A stretch of 50,225 nt of DNA from the NCBI GenBank assembly GCA_004292955.1, contig RDXX01000038.1, positions 1-50,225 of the forward strand, read 5' to 3'. Positions within the stretch are counted from its first letter, which is position 1. Every line of letters begins with the position of its first letter. A model generated the notes under the pieces. That model was not told the DNA's origin and searched no databases. It saw only the letters and a program-made list of their open reading frames with translations. Below, piece after piece: positions 8,626-17,332 of this stretch. The position numbers and the translations under genes were made by a program. This stretch comes from Oscillatoriales cyanobacterium (GTDB taxonomy: Bacteria > Cyanobacteriota > Cyanobacteriia > Cyanobacteriales > Microcoleaceae).

Positions 8626-9174
8626 ATGTCGATCGGTCAAGAACTACCCCAACTCCTCAAACAGCGCCTATTTTACCAAGGGCGCAAATTCAACTTTGAT
8701 GTAGCCAGCCTCCGCCTTCCCAACGGTTCCGAAGGCGATTGGGAATGTATTCGCCACCCAGGCGGAGCACTAGCAGTTCCCGTTACCCCCGAAGGTAAAC
8801 TCGTCTTGGTGCGACAATACCGCTTCGCCGCCAAAGGGCGGATTTTAGAATTTCCCGCAGGTACAGTCGAAATCAATGAAAACCCCGCCGAAACTATCAA
8901 ACGGGAAATCGAAGAAGAAACCGGATATCGCGCCGGAAAATGGCGGGAATTAGGCAAATTTATGCTAGCACCCGGTTATTCTGACGAAATCATTTATGCT
9001 TTTTTAGCACAAGATTTGGTCAAACTAGAACAGCCGCCAGAACAAGACGATGATGAAGACATGGAGACAGTTTTATTCACTCCAGAAGAATTAGAAAAAG
9101 CTATCTTAGCCGGGGAACCAATTGATGCGAAATCTATTTCTAGCTTCTTCTTAGCGCGTCCTTTTTTGACTTAA
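8626..9174 (+). CDS. Nudix hydrolase, ADP-ribose pyrophosphatase type
   Basis: A 182-residue Nudix hydrolase. The Nudix box is intact: G in AGTVEIN, then E, and REIEEETGY (about residues 84-106), which matches GX5EX7REUXEEXGU and provides the metal-binding glutamates. The upstream strand (VRQYRFAAKGRILEFPAG) is characteristic of NudF-like ADP-ribose pyrophosphatases, which hydrolyse ADP-ribose to AMP and ribose-5-phosphate. I start at the ATG of MSIGQELPQLL (8626). An earlier in-frame ATG reads through the palindromic element at 8473-8567 and would add unlikely residues. Substrate preference is inferred from family resemblance only. Confidence 0.88.
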   Translation: MSIGQELPQLLKQRLFYQGRKFNFDVASLRLPNGSEGDWECIRHPGGALAVPVTPEGKLVLVRQYRFAAKGRILEFPAGTVEINENPAETIKREIEEETGYRAGKWRELGKFMLAPGYSDEIIYAFLAQDLVKLEQPPEQDDDEDMETVLFTPEELEKAILAGEPIDAKSISSFFLARPFLT

Positions 9175-9187
9175 AGCAAAGTTGTTC

Positions 9188-9220
9188 AGTTGACAGTTGA
9201 CAGTTGACAGTTGACAGTTG
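9188..9220. repeat. GTTGACA heptamer array
   Basis: Four to five tandem copies of TTGACAG just downstream of the Nudix gene. This is the same STRR class and unit as at 12701 and, in complement, at 33711. The rest of the gap to 9412 shows no gene, only AT-rich and GC-rich patches. Confidence 0.75.
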
Positions 9221-9412
9221 AGGAAGGAAGAGGATTGGAGTAATAAATAGTCTGATTTTAATTTATCCCGATCGGGGAGAGGCTTTCAACCAATTCTTTC
9301 TGGTAACCAGCCCCCGGATTCATTGATTCGCATCTTGAACCGGGGGAATGAGCGGGATAGAGACTATGAAAAGCTCTGCATTCTAACAATCCCCGGCTCG
9401 ATCCGTGGGAGT

Positions 9413-9452
9413 CAATCTAAAATCTAAAATCTAAAATCTAAAATCTAAAATC
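9413..9452. repeat. AATCTAA heptamer array abutting the photolyase start
   Basis: Five to six tandem AATCTAA units end two bases before the photolyase ATG at 9455, so the region where a ribosome binding site would be is heptamer repeat. Confidence 0.8.
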
Positions 9453-9454
9453 GA

Positions 9455-10906
9455 ATGTCTGATTTAATTTTATTTTGGCACCGTCGCGACTTGCGTATTT
9501 CTGACAACATTGGACTCGCAGCAGCACGCCAGCAAAGTCCGAAAGTAGTCGGGATTTTTTGTCTCGATCGCAATATACTCGATCGCGATGACGTAGCGCC
9601 AGCCAGAGTCACCTATATGATCGGCTGCTTGCAAAAACTCTCCTCACGTTACAGCGAAGCAGGCAGCCAATTACTAATAATTCAAGATGACCCGCGTATG
9701 GGAATACCGAAATTAGCCGCGGCACTTAATGCTAAAGCAGTATTTTGGAACAGAGATGTAGAACCCTATGCAAAAGAGCGCGATATATCCGTATCAAACG
9801 CCCTCCAACAAGCAGGAATAAAAGTTAAAAATTTCTGGGATCAAGTTCTGCACGCCCCGGACGAAATACGGACTGGTACAGGGAATCCCTACACAGTTTA
9901 TACACCATTTTGGAAAAAATGGAACAGCCAACCAAAAGCCCAAGCTGTAGAGACACTGCCGATAAATTATCCGCAATTAATGACGGGATTAACCGCAGAA
10001 GAACAAGAAATAGCCAACCAAACAGGTGCCATGAAAACACTGCCAACGGCCTTGAGTTTGGGATTCATTTGGGAAAATCCATTAGTAATAGAACCCGGAG
10101 AAGGTGCCGCGCAAAAAAAATTAGAAGAATTTTGCGAGAACGCTATTTACGAATATCAAGAACAGCGCAATTTCCCCGCAAATAAGGGTACATCAGAACT
10201 CAGCGCCGCCCTCAAATTTGGTGCAATAGGCATCCGCACTGTTTGGCAAGCTACCCAGATAGTAATGGACACTTGCCGCAGCGAAGAAGCCTGCACAAGT
10301 ATCCGCACTTGGCAACAGGAAATAGCGTGGCGGGAATTTTACCAACACGCGATGTATAACTTCCCTGAATTAGCAGATGGCCCCTACCGTAAAGCATTCA
10401 AAGACTTTCCCTGGGAGAACGATGAAAAGCTGTTTCAAGCTTGGTGCAGGGGCAAAACTGGCTATCCAATTATTGATGCGGCAATGCGGCAGTTAAATCA
10501 AACAGGTTGGATGCACAATCGATGTCGGATGATAGTTGCTAGTTTCCTCACCAAAGATTTAATTATTAACTGGCAGTGGGGCGAAAAATACTTCATGCAA
10601 AAATTGATTGATGGCGACCTTTCTGCTAACAATGGCGGCTGGCAGTGGAGTGCATCGAGTGGCATGGATCCGAAACCTTTGCGAATATTCAATCCCGCCA
10701 GTCAAGCTCAAAAATTTGACCCGGAAGGGGAATATATTCGGCACTGGGTTCCAGAATTGCGCCGAGTGGATACTAAGCTTTTGCTAACTGGAAATATTTC
10801 GCCTATAGAACGTCGGCTGCTTCATTATCCAGATCCGATTGTAGATCACAATCAACAGCAGCGCAAGTTTAAGGAACTTTTTAAACAGCAAAAAATCGTT
10901 GAGTAA
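9455..10906 (+). CDS. phrA: Deoxyribodipyrimidine (CPD) photolyase, class I 8-HDF type
   Basis: A 483-residue photolyase that uses FADH- and blue light to split cyclobutane pyrimidine dimers in DNA. The N-terminal antenna domain starts [15 protein letters not shown] (residues 4-18), and the C-terminal FAD domain begins near residue 200. Conserved blocks include [13 protein letters not shown] (about 288-300), the [18 protein letters not shown] helix (about 350-367) and [15 protein letters not shown] (about 393-407), whose Trp and Asn residues belong to the FAD and DNA-lesion pocket. Overall layout resembles the 8-hydroxy-5-deazaflavin enzyme of Synechococcus; the antenna type is inferred from that resemblance. 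A cryptochrome is possible but less likely given intact photolyase blocks. The leader is a heptamer array with no Shine-Dalgarno. Confidence 0.92.
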   Translation: MSDLILFWHRRDLRISDNIGLAAARQQSPKVVGIFCLDRNILDRDDVAPARVTYMIGCLQKLSSRYSEAGSQLLIIQDDPRMGIPKLAAALNAKAVFWNRDVEPYAKERDISVSNALQQAGIKVKNFWDQVLHAPDEIRTGTGNPYTVYTPFWKKWNSQPKAQAVETLPINYPQLMTGLTAEEQEIANQTGAMKTLPTALSLGFIWENPLVIEPGEGAAQKKLEEFCENAIYEYQEQRNFPANKGTSELSAALKFGAIGIRTVWQATQIVMDTCRSEEACTSIRTWQQEIAWREFYQHAMYNFPELADGPYRKAFKDFPWENDEKLFQAWCRGKTGYPIIDAAMRQLNQTGWMHNRCRMIVASFLTKDLIINWQWGEKYFMQKLIDGDLSANNGGWQWSASSGMDPKPLRIFNPASQAQKFDPEGEYIRHWVPELRRVDTKLLLTGNISPIERRLLHYPDPIVDHNQQQRKFKELFKQQKIVE

Positions 10907-10920
10907 GTAGATGATTTTTT

Positions 10921-10945
10921 GTTTGTAGTGAGGACTTTAGTTTTT
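10921..10945 (+). repeat. REP-type palindrome fragment (GTTTGTAGTGAGGACTTTAG)
   Basis: A half-copy of the dispersed GGTTCGTAGTAAGGACTTTAGTCC palindrome found at 15310, 18301, 41427 and 43234. Only the left arm is present here, just after the photolyase stop. Confidence 0.65.
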
Positions 10946-10964
10946 TTAATAGGTGTTCATTATT

Positions 10965-11370
10965 AGGTACGTTGTTGCGATTCAGCGCTCTTTATCTATC
11001 AATGAGGTTTACTTAAGATTGTCCTTCGAGAGGAACGAAGCAAACTGTATCTATTTTTCATAGAAGTTTCACGAGTAGCACTCTTAAGTGAACTGTATTG
11101 CTCTATATATAAGAAAGAGCGCTGAAGCGCAACTACGTACCTTTGACTACCAGTTTTCAGTTAACTGTATTGCTCTATATATAAGAAAGATAAGAAAGAG
11201 CGCTGAAGCGCAACTACGTACCTTTGACTACCAGTTTTCAGTTAACTGTATTGATCTATATATAAGAAAGAGCGCTGAAGCGCAACTACGTACCTTTGAC
11301 TAGCAGTCTTAAGTGAACCGTACTGCTTGATGTATAAGAAAGAGCGCTGAAGCGCAACAACATACCTTAA
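10965..11370. repeat. 72-bp tandem repeats built on a GCGC-TGAA-GCGC hairpin, with an inverted copy
   Basis: This 500-base gap holds no convincing gene. Four tandem units start at 11088, 11160, 11241 and 11313. Units 1 and 3 are 72 bp, unit 2 is 81 bp owing to a 9-bp internal duplication (AGAAAGATA), and unit 4 is shorter and diverged. Each contains AAGAAAGAGCGCTGAAGCGC and ACTACGTACCTT. A reverse-complement copy of the core lies at about 10965-10995. Because 72 and 81 are multiples of three, a 71-codon frame stays open through three units (GTG at 11088), but its product is only repeat translation. The same core with compensating stem changes recurs at 15425-15488. Confidence 0.8.
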
Positions 11371-11410
11371 TGCACAAGTTATAATAAATTTAAATAAATC
11401 GGAGGTTGAA

Positions 11411-12058
11411 ATGGTAACGCTGCAATTAAGGCAAATCAGTGTGCCGCCAGGACATAGACTGCTGTTGAACGATGTCAACTGGCAGGAATTTGAGGCGATT
11501 TTAGAGGAGTTCGGAGAACACCGTGGCTCTAGAATAGCTTACAGTCAAGGAACTTTGGAGATTAGGATGCCCCTACCAGAACATGAGAAGGCTAAAATTA
11601 TTATTGGCTATTTAGTAAAAATTTTGTTTGAGGAACTTGAAATTGACTTTGAACCATTTGGTTCGACGACTTTCAAACGAAAAAGTATGTTGCAAGGAAT
11701 TGAGCCTGATGAATGTTTTTACATCCAGAATTACGCTCGAATTATTGGCAAAAAGCGCATCGACTTAACTGTCGATCCGCCGCCGGATTTAGCAATTGAA
11801 GTCGATCTCACTTCCAAGACTCAACTGGATGCTTACGAGGCGCTGGGAGTCCCGGAAATCTGGCGCTATGAAAATAAAAGGCTTGAGATTAATGTTCTTG
11901 AAGATGGGAAATATGTTGAATCGGAATTTAGTCCGATATTTCCCAATCTGCCAATTATTGAAGCGATTTCTCAATATTGCGAACAAAGTCAAACCGCGGG
12001 GACGAGTCAAACTCTCCGATTGTTTCGCAAATGGGTTAGAGAGCAAGTACAAAATTGA
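11411..12058 (+). CDS. Uma2-family protein (DUF820, PD-(D/E)xK fold), copy 1
   Basis: A 215-residue Uma2/DUF820 protein, a restriction-endonuclease-like family greatly expanded in cyanobacteria and of unproven biological role. The core is complete: a helical N-terminus, an acidic GIEPDECFYI segment (about residues 97-106) and PDLAIEVDLTSK (about 124-135) carrying the Asp/Glu/Lys positions of the fold. The ATG at 11411 is preceded by CGGAGG (11400-11405), a good Shine-Dalgarno. It stands alone between repeat-rich DNA and a convergent secreted-protein gene. Nuclease activity is inferred from fold. Confidence 0.88.
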   Translation: MVTLQLRQISVPPGHRLLLNDVNWQEFEAILEEFGEHRGSRIAYSQGTLEIRMPLPEHEKAKIIIGYLVKILFEELEIDFEPFGSTTFKRKSMLQGIEPDECFYIQNYARIIGKKRIDLTVDPPPDLAIEVDLTSKTQLDAYEALGVPEIWRYENKRLEINVLEDGKYVESEFSPIFPNLPIIEAISQYCEQSQTAGTSQTLRLFRKWVREQVQN

Positions 12059-12108
12059 TATGAAATCTTCTGTTTTTTGACACCAAGCGTTATCATCCCG
12101 TTATATTG

Positions 12109-12558
12109 TTAATTTCGCTGTTGGGAAATTGAGAGAGAATAAGGGTGTTGACCTTGCGATCGATCGCCCACGAAAATCACGTAAGTCCCCTTGTCTCCAT
12201 AACCAGAAAATTCTACATTCCCCGCAGCAGCATTCGCCGGTAGGACGCAGAAACGACCCCTCGGCCCCTGAATCATCAAACTGGGAGCTCCCGCAGTTTG
12301 TACTGCAATCCGCCAGTAAGGCAAATCCTGCGTTACTTCGATGACTTGGTTGGGGCCTTGGGCCACGAAACCGCAGTCGCCACTATTGTTCGGGCCGCCG
12401 GAAACTCCCGAAACTCTCAGCGGTTCGGGAAATCCTGGAGCAATTTGCAGCGGTTGGCTCCGAATAGCTCCGGCATCCGCTAAAATCATTGCCAAGGCTA
12501 CGGTTACGATCGGGCTAAACCACCGTTTGTCGCGATCGCCCGCACAGTGTATCTTCAT
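12109..12558 (-). CDS. Small secreted protein, unknown function
   Basis: A 149-residue protein with an N-terminal signal sequence (hydrophobic FSPIVTVALAMILADAGA, residues 14-31). The mature domain has three or four Cys (SGDCGFVA, GRFCVLPA) and a Gly-rich beta-type pattern (PYWRIAVQTAGAPSLMIQGP, GTYVIFVGDRSQ). It resembles the extracellular beta-sandwich proteins common in filamentous cyanobacteria, but I cannot name the family. The start ATG at 12558 has GAGGA just upstream. It is convergent with the Uma2 gene, with about 50 bases between stops. Export is well supported; function is not. Confidence 0.72.
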   Translation of the reverse strand: MKIHCAGDRDKRWFSPIVTVALAMILADAGAIRSQPLQIAPGFPEPLRVSGVSGGPNNSGDCGFVAQGPNQVIEVTQDLPYWRIAVQTAGAPSLMIQGPRGRFCVLPANAAAGNVEFSGYGDKGTYVIFVGDRSQGQHPYSLSISQQRN

Positions 12559-12700
12559 ATTTCCTCACACAATGGGATTTAGTCCTACTTCTTTAGACGA
12601 TAGATGATAATTGCGGTTCCAAACACGTGGATCTCAATCAAGTAAAATCTACCTAATTAAAGTAAAATATAGATCGCTAACAAGCTTGCTGTGTATGTCT

Positions 12701-12776
12701 TTGACAGTTGACAGTTGACAGTTGACAGTTGACAGTTAACTAATGACCAATGACTAATGACTAATGACTAATGACT
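12701..12776. repeat. Heptamer arrays (TTGACAG then AATGACT)
   Basis: Five units of TTGACAG lead into four to five units of AATGACT, ending about 30 bases before the next start codon. STRR type. The region 12559-12700 shows nothing else recognisable. Confidence 0.8.
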
Positions 12777-12807
12777 TCTTCCTTCTAATTAACTACTGAA
12801 TTTTTTT

Positions 12808-13122
12808 ATGAATCCTCAAAATAACTTCAATTGGCAGCAAGCGATCGGAGAACTCAAAGCTAAACTAGAACGATCGCCTCTCATCCAACAAAATCCAGAC
12901 AGCTATCAAGCGATCGGAACCTTCTACAATCAATCTCTAGAGAAGTTTCAGAAACTCCCCAAACCGGGACAGGTGGCAGTCTTTGCCGTCGGAGCGATCG
13001 TTGTTCTGACAGTCTTCAATAGTATCGTACAGCTACTTTCCGCCGTGATGACTCTTGGCGTTCTCGGAGTGCTAATCTACATAGCGTATAAATTGGCAAT
13101 ATCTCCTGATTCCTCCAACTAA
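12808..13122 (+). CDS. Small two-helix membrane protein, unknown function
   Basis: A 104-residue protein with a hydrophilic, helical N-terminal half (residues 1-55) and two predicted transmembrane helices close together (VAVFAVGAIVVLTVFNSIVQ, about 57-76, and LGVLGVLIYIAYKLA). I do not recognise a named family. It lies 25 bases before the RDD/pentapeptide gene in the same direction and probably shares its transcript. The ATG at 12808 follows an AT-rich leader without a clear Shine-Dalgarno. Confidence 0.75.
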   Translation: MNPQNNFNWQQAIGELKAKLERSPLIQQNPDSYQAIGTFYNQSLEKFQKLPKPGQVAVFAVGAIVVLTVFNSIVQLLSAVMTLGVLGVLIYIAYKLAISPDSSN

Positions 13123-13147
13123 GGATTAACAATAGGAAATTATAAAT

Positions 13148-15304
13148 ATGTCTAACCCAACTGCACCCGGTGATATTAATCAACCCGATCCGTCTTGGCA
13201 AAGACAATCCCAGCCAATGCCACTGCTGGTTCGCCGGTGTGGCGCTTGGGCTGTTGAAATTTCGTTAATCGCAGTTAGCGCCCTGGTTCCCTTCAGTATC
13301 GGGGCAATGGTTAACAAAGAAGCTCAAACCGTGCCACTCAATCCGTCGGTAGCAGCAGCATCGGAAACTGTTGCGCGTGTTTTGGCTATCCCCGTGCGCG
13401 ATCGCAACCCCAGAGTTGCACCCCTAACTAATCTATTCTGGTCGGGGGCGCTGCTGGCGCCGGCAGCTTTAGCGGCGTGGCAGTTGTTTTTGCTCGCCAG
13501 AACCGGTCAAACTCTCCCGAAACGCTGGTTCGGGGTGAAAGTTGTCACAGCCTCGGGTACTCCTCCGGGTTGGGTGCGAGTGCTGGTTCGCGAAAGTTTG
13601 GGGCGCTGGGGAGTGCCTCTGGGCGTCGCTTACGGGGTTTGGCGCTTGACTGGCGCGTTTCCAGATTTAATCATTTTAGGGGCGTTGAGCGGCTTGGCAG
13701 TGCTGGCAGATGGCGCTTTTGGATTGCGCTACAAACGGCAATCGGGGCACGATCGCCTTGCGAATACTTTGGTGGTCAATAGTCGTGAAGCGAAGCTATC
13801 CCGTAGGGAATCGCACCAACTGTCACCCAATCCTGTCCAGAGTCAAGATTGGACTGAGGAAGACGCGCAAATTGCGGCTTTGGTTTTGACTCCAGAAACC
13901 AATATGAAAGAAGATCCGAGTCTGTGGAATTGGATTCGCCAACATCCAGGCACAACTTTAGTGATAGTTACTATTGGCAGTGCGGGATTGATTTTAAGTT
14001 TGTTTGTTGGCACTCTGATCTACACTCAAAGTCAAGCTAATTTGCGGGATTCTCGGCAGCGGAATGACGAATTATTTGTAGCTTTAGTTAGCAAATTGTC
14101 TCCTGCTTCGGCTAGCGGAACATCGGGGAGGCGATCGGCTATTTTGGCTTTGGGGGCGGTGGAAGACTCCCGCGCCGTACCCCTGTTAGCGGATTTGCTG
14201 GCTCAAGAAGAAAGCAAGGCGATGCTGGACGCGATCCAGCAAGCTTTAGTCAGTACCGGGCCGAAAGCTTTACCTGACTTGCAGCGGTTGAACCAAGCCC
14301 TCAGCAATGACCTCGAATCCCTGCGCTACGGTGGAAAGACTCCGGAACGCGAGTTAGCGGCTACCCGTCAGAGAACAGTGCAAAGGGCGATCGGCAAAAT
14401 TCTCACAGTGTATAGCAGCCAGCTCAACGGTGCAGATTTGAGCCGCACAGATTTAGGTCAAAGTCCTGCCGGCCCCGGTCAGTTTACTTTAGTATTAGAC
14501 AAAGTTGACTTATCAGGAATTAAGCTGAGAAAAACCAATTTAACAAATGCCAGCTTGCAGGGAATTCGCTTTTATGGCACCGGCGAAGACAGGCGTCCTG
14601 GCACATTTGACGATTGGATTTCTGACTTAAGCGAAGCTAATTTTGAAGGAGCAAATTTAACCGGAGCATCTTTTAACAGCGCCATAATGAACCGCACTAC
14701 TTTTGTGCGCGCTGTCCTGAGCAAAGCTAATTTGTCAAATGGAAATTTGAATGGAGCTAATCTTAGCAACAGTCTTTTAATTGGGGCGAATTTGCAGCAA
14801 GCAATGTTAAAAGAGGCAAGCTTTACCGGGGCAGATATCGGCAGCGCGAATTTTTCGGGAGCCAATTTAGAAAGTGCGCGTTTGAGCAAAGTCAAGGCTC
14901 AAGGCACTCAGTTATCTTTAACAAATTTGTCTAAATCGGAATGGCAAGGTGCTGATTTGTCCGGTGCTGATTTGAGCGGCGCAAATTTACAAAATGCTGA
15001 TTTAAGTTCGGCTAAACTTGCCAACGCGAATTTAAAAGATGCTCGATTGCAAGATGCTAATTTGCGGAATGCGGACGTGAGTTCGGTTGATTTTAGAGGT
15101 GCGAATTTAGCGGGAGCTAATTTTCAAGGCGCTGTTTTCCTGGGGAAGGGGACTTCGGATCAGTTTATTCAAAGTCAGGCTGGTAGCAAATCAGGTCGAT
15201 TCCAAGGTATTAATTTTGCGGAGGTTAAGAATTTAGATCAAAGTCAAATTGCTTACATTTGTTTGCAGGGAGGGACTCATCCGAAGTGCCCGCCAAAAAA
15301 TTAA
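13148..15304 (+). CDS. RDD membrane protein fused to HEAT-like and pentapeptide-repeat domains
   Basis: A 718-residue fusion. Residues about 22-210 form an RDD-type membrane domain with several transmembrane helices and the RRCGAWAVEISLI and KRWFGVKVV blocks. A linker (about 212-260) contains a small-repeat insertion (separate entry). Another transmembrane helix follows (TTLVIVTIGSAGLILSLFVG, about 273-292). Residues about 315-395 resemble a HEAT-like segment (ILALGAVEDSRAVPLLADLL). From about 425 to 700 runs a pentapeptide-repeat solenoid of A(D/N)LxX units such as GADLSGADLSGANLQNADLS. Pentapeptide repeats form right-handed quadrilateral beta-helices. RDD domains are suspected transporters, sometimes for compatible solutes or ions. 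The combined function is unknown. AGGAAA lies upstream of the ATG. Confidence 0.85.
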   Translation: MSNPTAPGDINQPDPSWQRQSQPMPLLVRRCGAWAVEISLIAVSALVPFSIGAMVNKEAQTVPLNPSVAAASETVARVLAIPVRDRNPRVAPLTNLFWSGALLAPAALAAWQLFLLARTGQTLPKRWFGVKVVTASGTPPGWVRVLVRESLGRWGVPLGVAYGVWRLTGAFPDLIILGALSGLAVLADGAFGLRYKRQSGHDRLANTLVVNSREAKLSRRESHQLSPNPVQSQDWTEEDAQIAALVLTPETNMKEDPSLWNWIRQHPGTTLVIVTIGSAGLILSLFVGTLIYTQSQANLRDSRQRNDELFVALVSKLSPASASGTSGRRSAILALGAVEDSRAVPLLADLLAQEESKAMLDAIQQALVSTGPKALPDLQRLNQALSNDLESLRYGGKTPERELAATRQRTVQRAIGKILTVYSSQLNGADLSRTDLGQSPAGPGQFTLVLDKVDLSGIKLRKTNLTNASLQGIRFYGTGEDRRPGTFDDWISDLSEANFEGANLTGASFNSAIMNRTTFVRAVLSKANLSNGNLNGANLSNSLLIGANLQQAMLKEASFTGADIGSANFSGANLESARLSKVKAQGTQLSLTNLSKSEWQGADLSGADLSGANLQNADLSSAKLANANLKDARLQDANLRNADVSSVDFRGANLAGANFQGAVFLGKGTSDQFIQSQAGSKSGRFQGINFAEVKNLDQSQIAYICLQGGTHPKCPPKN
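13785..13814. repeat. Small dispersed repeat inside the RDD gene, in frame
   Basis: The stretch GTGAAGCGAAGCTATCCCGT plus AGGGAATCGC is an imperfect hairpin of the cyanobacterial small-repeat type (GCGA..TCCC and GGGAATCGC arms). It codes for about ten residues (REAKLSRRES) in the soluble linker after the RDD domain, where the reading frame stays open. It looks like an insertion tolerated because its length is a multiple of three; the exact borders are estimated. Confidence 0.55.
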
Positions 15305-15309
15305 GACTT

Positions 15310-15368
15310 GGTTCGTAGTGAGGACTTTAGTCCTTCTTTTTTGCGGGCTAAAGCCCTCACTACGAACC
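15310..15368. repeat. REP-type palindrome, complete copy (GGTTCGTAGTGAGG...CACTACGAACC)
   Basis: Terminal inverted arms GGTTCGTAGTGAGG and CCTCACTACGAACC flank two inner stems around ACTTTAGTCC and GGCTAAAGCC. It starts a few bases after the RDD gene stop. It could act as a transcript-end hairpin but belongs to the dispersed family seen at 41427 and 43234 and, in part, at 10921 and 18301. Confidence 0.75.
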
Positions 15369-15424
15369 TTTATTTTTCTGTCTTTTGTTTGGTAGGATGG
15401 ATGGCTCCACATACTACCAATTAG

Positions 15425-15488
15425 ATAAGAAGGGCTGAAGCCCAACAACGTACCTTATAAGAAGGGCTGAAGCCCAACAACGTGCCTT
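15425..15488. repeat. Two tandem 32-bp repeats with GGGC-TGAA-GCCC hairpin
   Basis: Two adjacent 32-bp units differ at one base (CGTACCTT versus CGTGCCTT). Each holds the stem-loop GGGCTGAAGCCC. The unit matches the core of the 72-bp array at 11088-11370, but both sides of the stem are changed so that pairing is kept. Confidence 0.75.
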
Positions 15489-15508
15489 ACCTTTTGAGAA
15501 GTGCTATA

Positions 15509-17089
15509 TTATGCAATAGCATCGGCACTTACAAGAGTCTCGAATTGTGCTAATAGCATTCCATCAGTGTTATTTGCAACTCCAAAAATTTTAGGTAACT
15601 GGCCTGTTTCAACTAGAACTTGTCTGACTTCTCGGTTAGATATATCGGCTAAATTTTTGTTATTGAGAATGGCATTAACGGCCGCAATACCGACACCTTG
15701 ACCAACTGCTACATTGAATTCTACAATTCTGCCCACAGCACAAGCAAGCCCTTCAAATCCAGAACAGGGACTGACAACTGCCAGGTTAGGAACATTGTTC
15801 ATTAATGCGTGGCGGATGCCAATATTGAAGGTAGGCTGTTGGAACATCAGACTTTTAAACCACCCTCGACTCTTTGCTTTGTCGCCAATCCCCGGAATGC
15901 CTCCCCGGACATCAAAATGATAGCTAAATGTTCCCAGTGCTTCAGTAGCTGGTACGCCACCACGCAGCATTTGTGCGCCTATTAAAGGTTCTACAACTCC
16001 CGTCACATTCCCGGCGTGTCTGATATAAAGTTCTGAAGCCGGAGTAACATAGGTAGCCCCCAAACTTTTCAGCCAAGTGGTCAGAAATGACATCTCTTTT
16101 TGCATATTAGCTGTGGGTTTGCTCCCGTTTCTCGCTAAGGCTTCTGCTTCGCTACCAGTGACTGCAAATAACAGCGCATTCCACGAAAGTCTTTCGTCTG
16201 GAAGTATGGCGATATTTCCTTCGTCTAAAATTATGCCAGTTTCAGAAAAAGATAGCTTTCTGCCTCTAAAAGAGTGGTATGCTACAGACAAAGCTGGCGA
16301 TCGCACATCAATGTAATCGTTGCCCGCCCACAGAGTTTTGAGATTTCCTCTGGTGTCGATCATTTCCAGGCGGAGTTCTTCTGCTAGCTTGGCATCTTTC
16401 CCCGCAGCAGACAGCAAAAATTTTTGAGCCTCAGAATCGGCAAGGTTTGTGAAGCGTTTTAGATAAATATAATCGAGTTCTTTCAGTCTTCTGACACTGA
16501 GTCCTTGAGTTTCAAAAACTAGGGTGACTGGAAGTTCTGAGTTAGGCAAACCAAAGGTTTCAAATCCATTCAGCTTTCGCACACCTGCCGCTTGAGCTAA
16601 TTCGCCATTGACAGTGGCATCAATAAATTGTTTTGCTACATAAACTGTCCCTTTTGAGGTAATTATGCTAGTAATTTTTTTGCCTTCTTTATTGATTGAT
16701 TTAATTTCTACTTTGCCCAGGAGTGCAACTCCTGCTTGTACCAGCATTGCTTTCAGGGCTGCGGTGGCTTTGCTGGGGTCAAGGGCGATCGCGCTGACAC
16801 CAGATTTTTGCAGGAATTCTTTATAGATTGTCGGCGGTGAACCGAAGGGGTCTAAATTTAAAGATTGTTGGAGTTCTTGACTAACCTGACTTCGATCTAA
16901 ATAAGCGAGGCCGCCTCTGACTAAATGTCCGCCAATTCCTTCTTGCAAGCTTCCTTTAGACATCAGCAAAACTCGCGGATAAAGCTTTGTCCGGCGGCGG
17001 TATTCTCTGGCTGCTGAGATAACAGCTAGAACTCCTGGAACTTCATCACCAAAGCAGATGATATCGTAAGAACGTAGATCCATGAGCAT
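15509..17089 (-). CDS. FAD-dependent oxidoreductase (FAD_oxidored type)
   Basis: A 526-residue flavoprotein of the family annotated as FAD-dependent oxidoreductases or xanthan-lyase-like. The N-terminal nucleotide-binding fold begins SYDIICFGDEVPGVLAVISA (residues 7-26), a relaxed version of the glycine-rich FAD loop. The FIDATVNGELAQAAGV block (about 156-171) and NLAVVSPCSGFEGLACAVGR near the C-terminus are typical of this family and contribute to FAD binding. No signal peptide is evident, so a cytosolic location is expected. It is convergent with the RDD gene and has no operon partner. The substrate cannot be predicted. Confidence 0.8.
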   Translation of the reverse strand: MLMDLRSYDIICFGDEVPGVLAVISAAREYRRRTKLYPRVLLMSKGSLQEGIGGHLVRGGLAYLDRSQVSQELQQSLNLDPFGSPPTIYKEFLQKSGVSAIALDPSKATAALKAMLVQAGVALLGKVEIKSINKEGKKITSIITSKGTVYVAKQFIDATVNGELAQAAGVRKLNGFETFGLPNSELPVTLVFETQGLSVRRLKELDYIYLKRFTNLADSEAQKFLLSAAGKDAKLAEELRLEMIDTRGNLKTLWAGNDYIDVRSPALSVAYHSFRGRKLSFSETGIILDEGNIAILPDERLSWNALLFAVTGSEAEALARNGSKPTANMQKEMSFLTTWLKSLGATYVTPASELYIRHAGNVTGVVEPLIGAQMLRGGVPATEALGTFSYHFDVRGGIPGIGDKAKSRGWFKSLMFQQPTFNIGIRHALMNNVPNLAVVSPCSGFEGLACAVGRIVEFNVAVGQGVGIAAVNAILNNKNLADISNREVRQVLVETGQLPKIFGVANNTDGMLLAQFETLVSADAIA

Positions 17090-17332
17090 TATTTAATCAC
17101 GTCTCCCGATCGCCATTTTGTCGATCTGCATCTCAATTTTTGCCATCAAACTCTCTGTCTGTTCCAAATAAGGCCGCATCTTTCCTAATTTTTTTGATAA
17201 TTTTCACACATTTCGGGACGCAAAAATCGGGATTTTCGGGAAAATCTTGCGTTTAGGGCGATCGCGATCGGTGAAAAAACTCGGTTGGCGATCGCCCGCA
17301 GGCTGCGTCATTCTGGCACTCTTTCCTCTCAA

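Noticed and set aside
11088..11370. Possible CRISPR array
   Set aside because: Units are contiguous 72-81-bp duplications without spacers, and no cas genes are nearby.
12129..12607. Plus-strand frames opposite the small secreted protein
   Set aside because: They lack signal or family features. The minus-strand gene has a good ribosome binding site and a signal peptide.
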